Assembly: GCA_021785695.1 (NCBI GenBank)
Contig: JAJYEQ010000006.1
Location: 43,639 to 107,638, forward strand
Direction: 5' to 3'
DNA length: 64,000 nucleotides
Source of the DNA: Actinomycetes bacterium
Lineage (GTDB): Bacteria; Actinomycetota; Acidimicrobiia; Acidimicrobiales; RAAP-2
Shown: positions 45,331 to 53,316 of the stretch, piece by piece
How positions within the stretch are numbered: the first letter of the stretch is position 1
Layout of the letters: every line of letters begins with the position of its first letter
Program-made: the position numbers and the translations under genes
The notes under the pieces: generated by a model
What the model saw: only the letters and a program-made list of their open reading frames with translations
Told to the model about the DNA's origin: nothing
The model's database searches: none

Positions 45331-46155
45331 GTGACGAGCCTCGAGCAGCGCATCGGCGCGTGGCATGACCGCATCGACACGCTGGACCCGTCGAACACCG
45401 AGGCGCGACGGGACGTCGAGCTGGTCCTCGCCCAGCTGGACGACGGGCGCGTGCGCGTGGCCGAGATCGGCGACGGTGGTGACGTCGTGGTCCACGAGTG
45501 GGTCCGCCAGGCGATCCTGCTGGCCTTCCGCCTGCGGGGCCTGGAGCGCCAAGAGGTCGGACCCTTCGAGTACGTGGATCGGCTCGAGCTCAAGGGCGAC
45601 CTCGAGCGGCGCGGGGTGCGCGCGGTTCCCGGCGCGATCGCGCGGCGGGGCAGCTACCTGGCCCCGGGGGTCGTGCTCATGCCCAGCTTCGTCAACATCG
45701 GGGCGTGGGTGGGGCCGGGCACGATGGTCGACACGTGGGCGACGGTCGGCAGCTGCGCCCAGATCGGGGCCAACGTGCACCTGGCGGGCGGGGTGGGCAT
45801 CGGCGGCGTGCTGGAGCCCCCGGGAGCCGCTCCCGTCATCATCGAGGACGACGCCTTCATCGGCAGCCGCAGCATCATCGTCGAGGGCGCGCGGGTGGGC
45901 CGCGGTGCGGTCGTGGGGGCCGGCACGGTCCTCAACCCCTCGATCCCCGTGATCGACGCGAGCACGGGTGAGGAGGTCGCCCGGGGCTACGTCCCCGACT
46001 ACGCCGTGGCCGTCGCCGCCCAGCGTCGGCGCGAGTTTCCCGGCGGGGAGTTCTTCTTGCCCTGCGTCTTGATCATCCGGCGCCTGAGCGAGGGGGAGCG
46101 GCACGACAAGGCCGCACTCAACCAGGTGCTGCGGGACCACGGGGTCGCGCCGTGA
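45331..46155 (+). CDS. dapD: Tetrahydrodipicolinate N-succinyltransferase, E. coli type
   Basis: A 274-residue DapD, which succinylates tetrahydrodipicolinate with succinyl-CoA. The left-handed beta-helix is seen in LMPSFVNIGAWVGPGTMVDTW and GSCAQIGANVHLAGGVGIGG (both short blocks of the family), followed by IIEDDAFIGSRSIIVEG and the ending ALNQVLRDHG. Its length equals that of the E. coli enzyme, whereas mycobacteria and Streptomyces use a distinct, longer DapD. The GTG start follows dapC and the stop overlaps dapE. Confidence 0.94.
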   Translation: MTSLEQRIGAWHDRIDTLDPSNTEARRDVELVLAQLDDGRVRVAEIGDGGDVVVHEWVRQAILLAFRLRGLERQEVGPFEYVDRLELKGDLERRGVRAVPGAIARRGSYLAPGVVLMPSFVNIGAWVGPGTMVDTWATVGSCAQIGANVHLAGGVGIGGVLEPPGAAPVIIEDDAFIGSRSIIVEGARVGRGAVVGAGTVLNPSIPVIDASTGEEVARGYVPDYAVAVAAQRRREFPGGEFFLPCVLIIRRLSEGERHDKAALNQVLRDHGVAP

Positions 46156-47213
46156 GCTCCCTGGCGCGGGCCTACGAGTACGTGACGACGCCGTCGGTGA
46201 GTCACGGCGAGGCCCGCCTGGCCACCGAGATCGAGGCGACCCTGCGCACCGCGTCCCACCTGCGCGTCGACCGGATCGGGGACAACGTGGTGGCCACCAC
46301 GCGGGGAGCGGCGAACCTGCGCGTCCTGCTCGCCGGTCACCTAGACACCGTGCCCGGCGACCTGGGGCGGGTGCGCTGGGACCGCGAGGAGCTCACCGGT
46401 CTCGGCGCGGTCGACATGAAGGGGTCACTGGCCGTGATGGTGGAGCTGGCGATCGCCCCACCGCCGTCCGGGGTCGAGCTGACCTGGGTCTTCTACGCGC
46501 GCGAGGAGGTGTCGCGGTCCGAGTCGGGGCTCCTGGAGATCGCCGCCCTGCGCCCCGATCTGCTGCGGGCCGACGTCGCGGTGGTCGGCGAGCCCACGGG
46601 GGGTGCCGTCGAGGCGGGGTGCCAGGGATCGCTGCGCGTGCGGATCACGATGCGCGGGGTGGCCGCCCACACGGCTCGTCCCCACCGGGGTCGCAACGCG
46701 ATCCACCGTTTGGGCGCGGTGGTCGAGCGGGTCGCCGGGTACGTCCCGCGCCGGGTCACCCTCGACGGCGTGGCCTTTGCCGAGCAGCTCCAGGTGGTGC
46801 AGATCGCCGGGGGCATCGCGAGCAACGTCGTGCCCGACGAGGCGTCGTGTGTCATCAACCACCGCTTCGCACCTGATCGCGACATCGCATCGGCCAGCGA
46901 GTGGCTGCGCGAGTACGTGGCCGACGTGATCGACGAGCGAGACGATCTGGTGGTCGAGGACGCCGCGCCGGCGGCCAGCCCGCGTCTGGACGACCCGCGC
47001 CTGGCCCAGCTGGTCGAGTTGAGTGGTCAGCCCGTGCGCGCGAAGGTGGGCTGGACCGATGTGGCGACGCTCAACGAGCTGGGCATCGCTTCGACGAACT
47101 TCGGCGCCGGGGATCCCGAGTTGGCCCACCACCGCGACGAGCGGATCTCGCGGGCTGAGCTCGAGGCGTACGCCGACGTGCTGGGCCGGTGGCTGGCCTC
47201 GATGGGCTCGTAG
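46152..47213 (+). CDS. dapE: Succinyl-diaminopimelate desuccinylase
   Basis: A 353-residue M20-family zinc peptidase. Metal-binding and catalytic blocks are LLAGHLDTVPGD, GLGAVDMKGSLAVM, YAREEVSRSESGL (catalytic Glu) and VGEPTGGAVEAGCQG. A dimerisation domain with RGVAAHTARPHRGRNAIH is inserted in the middle. It releases succinate to give LL-diaminopimelate, the DapF substrate. The GTG start overlaps dapD. The gene ends six bases before the convergent lexA. Confidence 0.95.
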   Translation: MSSLARAYEYVTTPSVSHGEARLATEIEATLRTASHLRVDRIGDNVVATTRGAANLRVLLAGHLDTVPGDLGRVRWDREELTGLGAVDMKGSLAVMVELAIAPPPSGVELTWVFYAREEVSRSESGLLEIAALRPDLLRADVAVVGEPTGGAVEAGCQGSLRVRITMRGVAAHTARPHRGRNAIHRLGAVVERVAGYVPRRVTLDGVAFAEQLQVVQIAGGIASNVVPDEASCVINHRFAPDRDIASASEWLREYVADVIDERDDLVVEDAAPAASPRLDDPRLAQLVELSGQPVRAKVGWTDVATLNELGIASTNFGAGDPELAHHRDERISRAELEAYADVLGRWLASMGS

Positions 47214-47219
47214 AGACCC

Positions 47220-47843
47220 CTAGAGATAGGTGCGCAGGACCGACACGACGCGTCCGTAGATCGCGACGTCGCTGGCGGCGAACTCCATGGGCTCGAGGTG
47301 GGCATTCTCGGGCTTGAGCACAACGCGCGAACCCTGGGGGAAGTAGCGCTTGATGGTGGACTCGCCATCGGGAATGCCCGCGACGACGATCTCGCCGATC
47401 TCCGCGGTCTTCTGACGCGCCACCACGACGAGGTCGCCGGGCAGGATCCCGGCATCGATCATCGAGGTGCCGCGCACCCGCAGGACGAAGCAGTCGCTGC
47501 GACCCACGAGCGCCTCGGGCAGCGAGATCGTCTCGTGGTCAGTCTCTTCACCCAGGACCCCGGTGCCGGCGGCCACGTCACCGACCAGTGCGAGCTCGCG
47601 CACGCCCCCGGCTACCGGAAGCACCGCGGGCATCTTCACCGTCAGCGTCCGGGGCTGCTGCGGGTTCTTGGCCAGGTAGCCGGCCGTGCGCAGGACGGAG
47701 ATGTGGTTGGCGACGGTGGCCGGTGACTTCAGGCCCACGTGGTCGCCGATCTCCCGGATCGTGGGGGGAAAGCTCCTCTCCCTCTGGCAGGTGGCGATGT
47801 ACTCCAGGATCTGTCGACGGATGGGGGACAGGACCTCAGCCAT
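47220..47843 (-). CDS. lexA: SOS repressor LexA
   Basis: A 207-residue LexA. The N-terminal winged helix (LSPIRRQILEYIATC, then FPPTIREIGDHVGL) binds SOS boxes. The self-cleavage site is the Ala-Gly in DVAAGTGV, the catalytic serine is in GTSMIDAGI and the lysine is in STIKRYF. The ATG at 47843 gives the standard N-terminus; the frame is open further upstream but without conserved sequence. A perfect SOS box lies 14 bases upstream, showing autoregulation. Confidence 0.96.
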   Translation of the reverse strand: MAEVLSPIRRQILEYIATCQRERSFPPTIREIGDHVGLKSPATVANHISVLRTAGYLAKNPQQPRTLTVKMPAVLPVAGGVRELALVGDVAAGTGVLGEETDHETISLPEALVGRSDCFVLRVRGTSMIDAGILPGDLVVVARQKTAEIGEIVVAGIPDGESTIKRYFPQGSRVVLKPENAHLEPMEFAASDVAIYGRVVSVLRTYL

Positions 47844-47857
47844 AGCTCTTCCTCTCA

Positions 47858-47871
47858 CGAACACCTGTTCG
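47858..47871 (-). promoter_or_regulatory. LexA (SOS) box of lexA
   Basis: CGAAC-ACCT-GTTCG, a perfect inverted repeat with the actinobacterial SOS-box pattern CGAAC-N4-GTTCG, lies 14 bases before the lexA start. It indicates autorepression. The same region also separates lexA from the divergent livK gene. Confidence 0.88.
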
Positions 47872-48095
47872 CAGTGTACCGCGTCGGGGACCTCTCGGCA
47901 ATCACTGGCACCACCGCACGCGGAGGGCGGGGGGTGGTGCGCGGTGCTGATGATGTGGTGGTCAAGGACACTGCTACTGTGCTGCGATGGCCACGGTGGC
48001 CTGTGCTGTTTCCGCCGATCGTCGCATGGACGCGTTGCTGCTCCAGCGGGGGGGTCGACGGAAGTGGAAGTGACACATTTGAGGAGGACGAGCTG
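47872..48095 (+). promoter_or_regulatory. lexA-livK divergent region and livK leader
   Basis: About 220 bases without a gene lie between the SOS box and livK. A weak extended -10-like TGCTACTGT (47972-47980) is present without a clear -35. A strong ribosome site, AGGAGGA at 48082-48088, lies in front of the livK ATG. No coding potential was recognised in the rest. Confidence 0.4.
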
Positions 48096-49307
48096 ATGAA
48101 GCTCCGGTTCAACAAGACGGTGGCGGCCGTCACGTCGAGCGCCGTGTTGCTGATGGCAGCGCCCACGGTGGGCGTCGTGTCGGCATCGGCTGGAAGCGTG
48201 CCGACGTACACCATCGGCTATCAAGGTCCGCTGTCAGGCAGCTACGCGTACTTGGGTCAGTACATGTACTACGGGGCGCTCGTGGCGATCAACAACGCCA
48301 ACGCGGGAACGAAGTTCGGCAAGCTGCCCTTCAAGCTGAAGTTGGCGCGCTTCGACGACCAGGGTTCGTCGACCATCGCACCTTCGCAGGCCCAGGCCGC
48401 GATCCAGACCCGGTCGCTGGTCGCGATCGTCGGCCCGGCGTTCTCGGGGGCCACGGAGGCTTCAGAGCCCTACTATTCCAAGGCCCACATGCCTACGGTG
48501 AGTCCGTCGGCGACGGCCGCTGCTCTCGCCAAGGGGGCCCGGAACAACTTCATGCGGGTGGTCGCCGGTGACGACGTCCAGGGCGCGGCGGATGCCAACT
48601 TCCTGGTCAAGACGCACCACGTCAAGAGTCTGGTGGTCATCAACAACGGCTCGTTCTACGGTGCCGGCCTGGCGGCAGTCGTCTCCAAGCAGGCCAAGAA
48701 GGACGGCGCGAAAGTGACCAACTACACCGACCCCACGACGGGTTCGTGCGGTGGCACGGCCTCGACGACTCAGTACGCCGCCACGGCCACGCAGATCATG
48801 GCCGCGCACGTTGACGGCGTCTACTTCGGTGGGTACTACTGCGGCTTCGGCCTCCTGCTCGGCGCCCTGTCGAGCGCTGGCTACACCGGCACCATCATGT
48901 CGGACGACGGCTCCTGGTCGACCGGGCTCTTCTCTGACACCACGCCGCCGACCGCGGCCAACGGGGTGTACGTCAGCGAGGCGGGCGGCGGCAACGCGAA
49001 CCTGACGGGCAAGCTGGCCAGCCAGTTCCAGAAGCTGTCCCACCAGAAGGCCCAGGGCGCGACCTACGCGGCTCAGGCCTACGACGCGACCAACATGATC
49101 ATCAAGGCGATGCTCTCGATCAAGCGGTCGCCCAACATCAAGGTCCTGCGCGGTCAGCTCGTCGTCGAGCTGCACAAGATGACCTTCAAGGGCGTGACGG
49201 GAACGATCCACTTCCAGGGCAACGGTGACTTGAGTCGCAACTCGATTGTGGAGTTCGCTCAGGCCAACGCGACGACCAAGACGTTCAAGGTCGTCGGCCA
49301 CAGCTGA
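48096..49307 (+). CDS. livK: Branched-chain amino-acid ABC transporter, substrate-binding protein
   Basis: A 403-residue periplasmic-binding-fold protein of the Leu/Ile/Val type. An N-terminal Sec signal peptide ends near ASA-GS. The mature part has GYQGPLSGSYAYLGQ, VAIVGPAFSGATEAS, the MPTVSPSATA block and YAAQAYDATNMIIKA. No cysteine follows the signal peptide, so it is not an obvious lipoprotein, which is unusual for a Gram-positive-type cell. It heads livK-livH-livM-livG-livF. The bound solute may be an amino acid, urea or a related compound. Confidence 0.88.
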   Translation: MKLRFNKTVAAVTSSAVLLMAAPTVGVVSASAGSVPTYTIGYQGPLSGSYAYLGQYMYYGALVAINNANAGTKFGKLPFKLKLARFDDQGSSTIAPSQAQAAIQTRSLVAIVGPAFSGATEASEPYYSKAHMPTVSPSATAAALAKGARNNFMRVVAGDDVQGAADANFLVKTHHVKSLVVINNGSFYGAGLAAVVSKQAKKDGAKVTNYTDPTTGSCGGTASTTQYAATATQIMAAHVDGVYFGGYYCGFGLLLGALSSAGYTGTIMSDDGSWSTGLFSDTTPPTAANGVYVSEAGGGNANLTGKLASQFQKLSHQKAQGATYAAQAYDATNMIIKAMLSIKRSPNIKVLRGQLVVELHKMTFKGVTGTIHFQGNGDLSRNSIVEFAQANATTKTFKVVGHS

Positions 49308-49336
49308 GCCAGTTGTAGGTTCCGCAGTTCCACGGG

Positions 49337-49368
49337 GCGGGCGCCGCGAGACATCTCGCGGCGCCCGC
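49337..49368 (+). promoter_or_regulatory. Strong hairpin between livK and livH
   Basis: A perfect 14-bp stem (gcgggcgccgcgag / ctcgcggcgcccgc) with loop ACAT and no T-run. Hairpins in this place commonly stabilise the binding-protein part of the mRNA and reduce read-through into the permease genes, so that more binding protein than membrane subunits is made. The role is inferred. Confidence 0.7.
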
Positions 49369-49393
49369 ACCGTGCCGACAACTGGAGAGTTCG

Positions 49394-50356
49394 GTGGGAG
49401 CATTCGGGCATTTTCTGGTTAGCCACTTCGCGACGCTGCGCCTGGAGTTCTGGGGCCTGCTGGTTGGTGGTGTGGCCAACGGTCTCATCTACGGGATGGT
49501 GGCGGTTGGGTACACGCTGGTGTACGGCGTCTTGCGACTGATCAACTTTGCCCACTCCGAGATCGTCATGACCGGCGGCTTCACCAGCTACTTCGTGCTG
49601 CGGGGGGTCATCGGGACGTCCATTCCCAACGGGTGGGCGACCGTCGGGATCCTCGTGGTGGGCATGGTGGCGGGAGGTGTCTCGGGTGCCGTCATGGCCA
49701 TGCTGGTGGAGCGCGTGGCCTACCGACCCCTGCGCCGGCGACGGGCGCCCCAGCTGGCCTACCTGATCAGCGCCATCGGTGCGTCCTACTTCCTGTTCAA
49801 CCTGGCGGGCAAGGAGTTCGGGCGCGTTCTCCTGTCGGTGCCCCAGCCCTACGTCAACCACCCGATCTTCTCGGTCTTCGGCGCCCCCGTGCAGCTGTAC
49901 TACCTGGTGATCGTCATCGCCAGCGCGGCGATGCTCCTCGGGGCGGACCAGTTCGTCGGGCGCACCCGCCTGGGGCGGGGCCTGCGGGCCGTCGCCCAGG
50001 ACTCCGAGACGGCGTCGCTGCTCGGCGTCGACGTCAACCGCACGATCGCTCTGACGTTCGCCCTGGGTGGCGCCCTCGGGGGGATCGGCGGGTTCCTGCT
50101 GGGCTTGGGAACCGGCGTCGTCTACACCATGGGCTTCGTGCCCGCCCTCAAGGCCTTCACCGCCGCGGTGCTGGGGGGCATCGGCAACCTGCGCGGCGCC
50201 ATGATCGGCGGCCTCCTGCTCGGTGTGGTGGAGAGCCTGTCGATTGCCTTCGTCCAGCCCGCCTACATCGACGTGGTGGCCTTCGGGATCCTGGTCCTCG
50301 TCCTGCTGGTGCGTCCCACGGGGATCCTCGGCGAGCGACTCGGGCGGGCCGCATGA
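49394..50356 (+). CDS. livH: Branched-chain amino-acid ABC transporter permease LivH
   Basis: A 320-residue inner-membrane permease with about eight helices. It shows the LivH pattern: GVANGLIYGMVAVGYTLVYG, then RLINFAHSEIVMTG, the cytoplasmic coupling segment GRGLRAVAQDSETASLLGVD and a late AVLGGIGNLRGAMIGG block. The start is a GTG 86 bases after livK, following a strong hairpin. The stop overlaps livM (ATGA). Confidence 0.93.
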   Translation: MGAFGHFLVSHFATLRLEFWGLLVGGVANGLIYGMVAVGYTLVYGVLRLINFAHSEIVMTGGFTSYFVLRGVIGTSIPNGWATVGILVVGMVAGGVSGAVMAMLVERVAYRPLRRRRAPQLAYLISAIGASYFLFNLAGKEFGRVLLSVPQPYVNHPIFSVFGAPVQLYYLVIVIASAAMLLGADQFVGRTRLGRGLRAVAQDSETASLLGVDVNRTIALTFALGGALGGIGGFLLGLGTGVVYTMGFVPALKAFTAAVLGGIGNLRGAMIGGLLLGVVESLSIAFVQPAYIDVVAFGILVLVLLVRPTGILGERLGRAA

Positions 50357-51723
50357 GCCGCGTCACGCTCGCCCTGCGCTCCCCGACATCGCGCCGCCTC
50401 CTGACGTCACTGGCGGCGATGGCCGTCGTCGCGCTGATGACGGGCCCCTCGGGCTCGGCGACGCAGCCCATGGTGGGGCCGACCGGCTCGTTCGGCGAGC
50501 ACGTCTCCATATTCGGGCTCTTCCCTGGTCCACGGTGGCTGCTCTTCTTCCTCTTCGCCCTGGTGATGTGGGGTATCTGGACTTTCTGGCTGCGCCGCGG
50601 GACATCCCTGCGAGCCGCGGCGAGCACCCTGGCGACGCCCCCGAAGCGGGCCTTCGCGCACCGGCCGGTTCGCTGGGTCTTCTACGTCGCGCTGATCGGC
50701 GTGGGTGTGGTCTTCCCGCATCTGGTCACCAGCCAGTACTGGCAGAGCGTGATGGTCGAGCAGATCGCCGTCTTCGTCCTGCTGGCGCTCGGCCTCAACG
50801 TGGTGGTCGGGTTCGCCGGGCTCCTCGACCTGGGGTTCGTGGCCTTCTACGCGATCGGTGCGTACGCGACCGCCTGGGTGACCGGCTCCCTGCCCACGCC
50901 GGCCCCCTTCGGCGTGCACCTGAACCCGTTCTTCGCGATCCCGGTGGCCATCGCGCTGGTGATGGTCGCAGGCGTGCTGCTCGGGACGCCGACGCTGCGC
51001 CTGCGTGGTGACTACCTGGCGATCGTCACGCTGGGCTTCGGGGAGATCATCACCATCTTCGCCAACAACCTCTACGGGATCACCGGCGGGTCCTACGGAT
51101 CTGGCGGGGTGACCGGCAAGCACGGCATCCCGCACTTCTCGATCAACCTCGGGCCCATCCACTATCGATGGACCTTGAATCCGGTGCCGTACTACTACCT
51201 GATCCTGGTCTTCGTCGTGATCTTCATCGTGGCGTTCTCCCTGCTCGAGCACTCTCGGGTCGGGCGGGCCTGGACGGCGATCCGCGAGGACGAGGTGGCG
51301 GCCGAGTCGGTGGGCATCAACCCGCTCAAGTACAAGGTCATGGCCTTCGCCATCGGGGCGGCGAGCGCCGGCTTCGCCGGGGTGATGACGGCGGCTCAGT
51401 CGATCTTCATCTTCCCGGCGACGTTCACGCTGCAGGTCTCGATCAACATTCTCGCGCTGGTCATCTTCGGGGGCATGGGCTCCATCGCCGGCGTCGCCGT
51501 GGGGGCCATGGTGATCCAGACCGGGTCGATGTACCTCCTGCACTCGCCGCCCTCGGGCTACCAACCCGCCGACCTGTACATGTACCTGGGGGCGCTGCTG
51601 ATGGTCACGATGATCTTCCGGCCCATGGGACTGATCCCGTCGCGTCGTCGCCGTCGAGAGATCGTGCTGACCGAGGCGGGCGAGGGGCATATGAACGAGG
51701 TCCTGTCGGGAGAGAACCCGTGA
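50353..51723 (+). CDS. livM: Branched-chain amino-acid ABC transporter permease LivM
   Basis: A 456-residue permease, longer than usual because of an N-terminal part with two or three extra hydrophobic segments (residues 15-115). The conserved core begins near residue 140: LNVVVGFAGLLDLGFVAFYAIGAY, TPTLRLRGDYLAIVTLGFGE, GRAWTAIREDEVAAESVGIN (coupling helix) and VIFGGMGSIAGVAVGA (each a LivM block). It overlaps livH and livG by four bases each. Confidence 0.92.
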   Translation: MSRVTLALRSPTSRRLLTSLAAMAVVALMTGPSGSATQPMVGPTGSFGEHVSIFGLFPGPRWLLFFLFALVMWGIWTFWLRRGTSLRAAASTLATPPKRAFAHRPVRWVFYVALIGVGVVFPHLVTSQYWQSVMVEQIAVFVLLALGLNVVVGFAGLLDLGFVAFYAIGAYATAWVTGSLPTPAPFGVHLNPFFAIPVAIALVMVAGVLLGTPTLRLRGDYLAIVTLGFGEIITIFANNLYGITGGSYGSGGVTGKHGIPHFSINLGPIHYRWTLNPVPYYYLILVFVVIFIVAFSLLEHSRVGRAWTAIREDEVAAESVGINPLKYKVMAFAIGAASAGFAGVMTAAQSIFIFPATFTLQVSINILALVIFGGMGSIAGVAVGAMVIQTGSMYLLHSPPSGYQPADLYMYLGALLMVTMIFRPMGLIPSRRRRREIVLTEAGEGHMNEVLSGENP

Positions 51724-52517
51724 GCGAGCCGATCTTCGTCGTGGACCACGTGACCCTGCGCTTCGGTGGCGTGGTCTCGCTGAACGACGTGTCGCTGCGC
51801 ATGGATCGGGGGGAGATCCTGGCCGTGATCGGCCCCAACGGCGCGGGCAAGACGTCCCTGTTCAACTCGCTGACCGGCGTGTACCGACCCCAGGACGGCT
51901 CGATCACCATGACCCGCCGGGACGGGTCGACCATGGAGGTCATCGGGAAGAAGGCCCACCGCGTCAGCGCCGCCGGCGTCGCCCGGACGTTCCAGGCGTC
52001 GCGGATGTTCAGTGCGCTGACGGCCTACGAGAACGTCAAGATCGGTGCCGAGTCGCACCGGGGCATCGGTGTCGTGGGCGCGATGCTCCGCGGGCCCCTG
52101 ACGCGCCGTGACGAGCGCCAGTCCGACGACCGGACCGTCGAGCTCCTGCGGTTCGTCGGGCTGCAGGACCGGGCCAACACCATCTCCTCGTCCCTGTCCT
52201 ACGGCGACCGACGTCGCCTGGAGATCGCCCGCGGTCTGGCGACCCAGCCCCAAGTCCTCCTGCTCGACGAGCCGGCCGCCGGGACCAACCCCTCGGAGAA
52301 GCGCGAGCTGGCCAACTTGATCCGTCGGGTGCGCGACGAGATGGGCGTGTCGATCCTGCTGATCGAGCACGACATGAAGCTGGTGATGTCCCTGGCCGAG
52401 CGGCTCTACGTGTTGAACTTCGGGAGCGTCATCGCCGAGGGGACCCCCGACGAGATTCGCGCCAACCCCGTGGTCATCGACGCGTACCTGGGGACGACCA
52501 GCACGGCGGAGGCCTGA
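51720..52517 (+). CDS. livG: Branched-chain amino-acid ABC transporter ATPase LivG
   Basis: A 265-residue ABC ATPase. Walker A is GPNGAGKTSLFN, the Q-loop region has RTFQASRMF, the signature is LSYGDRRRLEIAR (YGDRR in place of SGGQ, as is usual in LivG) and Walker B is VLLLDEPAAG. The H-loop histidine is in LIEHDM. The GTG start overlaps livM and the stop shares one base with livF. Confidence 0.94.
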   Translation: MSEPIFVVDHVTLRFGGVVSLNDVSLRMDRGEILAVIGPNGAGKTSLFNSLTGVYRPQDGSITMTRRDGSTMEVIGKKAHRVSAAGVARTFQASRMFSALTAYENVKIGAESHRGIGVVGAMLRGPLTRRDERQSDDRTVELLRFVGLQDRANTISSSLSYGDRRRLEIARGLATQPQVLLLDEPAAGTNPSEKRELANLIRRVRDEMGVSILLIEHDMKLVMSLAERLYVLNFGSVIAEGTPDEIRANPVVIDAYLGTTSTAEA

Positions 52518-53227
52518 TGAAGCTCGAGGTGCGAGAGGCCGTCGTCCGCTACGGAGCGATCACCGCTTTGCACGGGGTGTCCTTCGAAGTCGACGAGGGC
52601 GAGATCGTGACCCTGCTGGGGGCCAACGGGGCCGGCAAGACGACGACCCTGCGGATGCTCTCGGGCCTCCATGGCGTGACCAGTGGCCAGATCTTGTTCG
52701 AGGGCCGCGACGTGTCGTCCACGCCCGCCCACGAGTTCATCTCGCTCGGCATCGGCCACGTGCCCGAGGGCCGCCGTATCTTCCCCCAGATGACGGTGGA
52801 GGAGAACCTGGAGATGGGCGCCTTCGCGCGCAAGGGCTCCTACAGCGATGATCTCGAGCGCATGTACACGACCTTCCCGATCCTGAAGGAGCGCCGCAAG
52901 CAGCTCGGCGGCAACCTGTCGGGTGGGGAGCAGCAGATGCTGGCCATCGGCCGGGCCCTGATGGGACAGCCCCGGCTGCTGCTGCTCGACGAGCCGTCGA
53001 TGGGACTCGCACCGATGGTGGTCGAGGCGATCTTCCGCATCATCGGCGAGATCCGCGCCGCGGGGACGACGATCCTGCTGGTGGAGCAGAACGCCGCCCA
53101 GGCGCTGCGCCTCGCCGACCGCGGGTACGTCCTGGAGAATGGTCGCATCGCCCTGGCCGACCGGGCCGACGTGCTGCTCACAGACCCGCGAGTGCGGGCG
53201 GTCTACCTGGGAGAGGACGCAGGCTGA
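52517..53227 (+). CDS. livF: Branched-chain amino-acid ABC transporter ATPase LivF
   Basis: A 236-residue ABC ATPase. It has Walker A GANGAGKTTTLRML, the LivF-specific GHVPEGRRIFPQMTVEENL, the signature LSGGEQQMLAIGRAL and Walker B LLLLDEPSMGLAP. The ATG shares one base with the livG stop. It is the last gene of the LIV operon; about 90 bases with a new promoter follow. Confidence 0.95.
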   Translation: MKLEVREAVVRYGAITALHGVSFEVDEGEIVTLLGANGAGKTTTLRMLSGLHGVTSGQILFEGRDVSSTPAHEFISLGIGHVPEGRRIFPQMTVEENLEMGAFARKGSYSDDLERMYTTFPILKERRKQLGGNLSGGEQQMLAIGRALMGQPRLLLLDEPSMGLAPMVVEAIFRIIGEIRAAGTTILLVEQNAAQALRLADRGYVLENGRIALADRADVLLTDPRVRAVYLGEDAG

Positions 53228-53275
53228 CCCGAGGCGCCGGACGGGCCGCAGCGCGACGAGGCCGGTGGCGAGCGG

Positions 53276-53299
53276 TATAGTTACTTAACGTTAAGTAAC
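53276..53299 (+). promoter_or_regulatory. Promoter with 20-bp palindromic MarR operator
   Basis: GTTACTTAAC-GTTAAGTAAC is a perfect 20-bp palindrome at 53280-53299, strikingly AT-rich for this genome. A -10-like TATAGT (53276-53281) overlaps its left edge, and the MFS start is 18 bases downstream. The distal gene of the unit encodes a MarR regulator, which is the likely ligand, repressing its own operon. Confidence 0.8.
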
Positions 53300-53316
53300 C
53301 ACTGAAGGGGCCCTGG

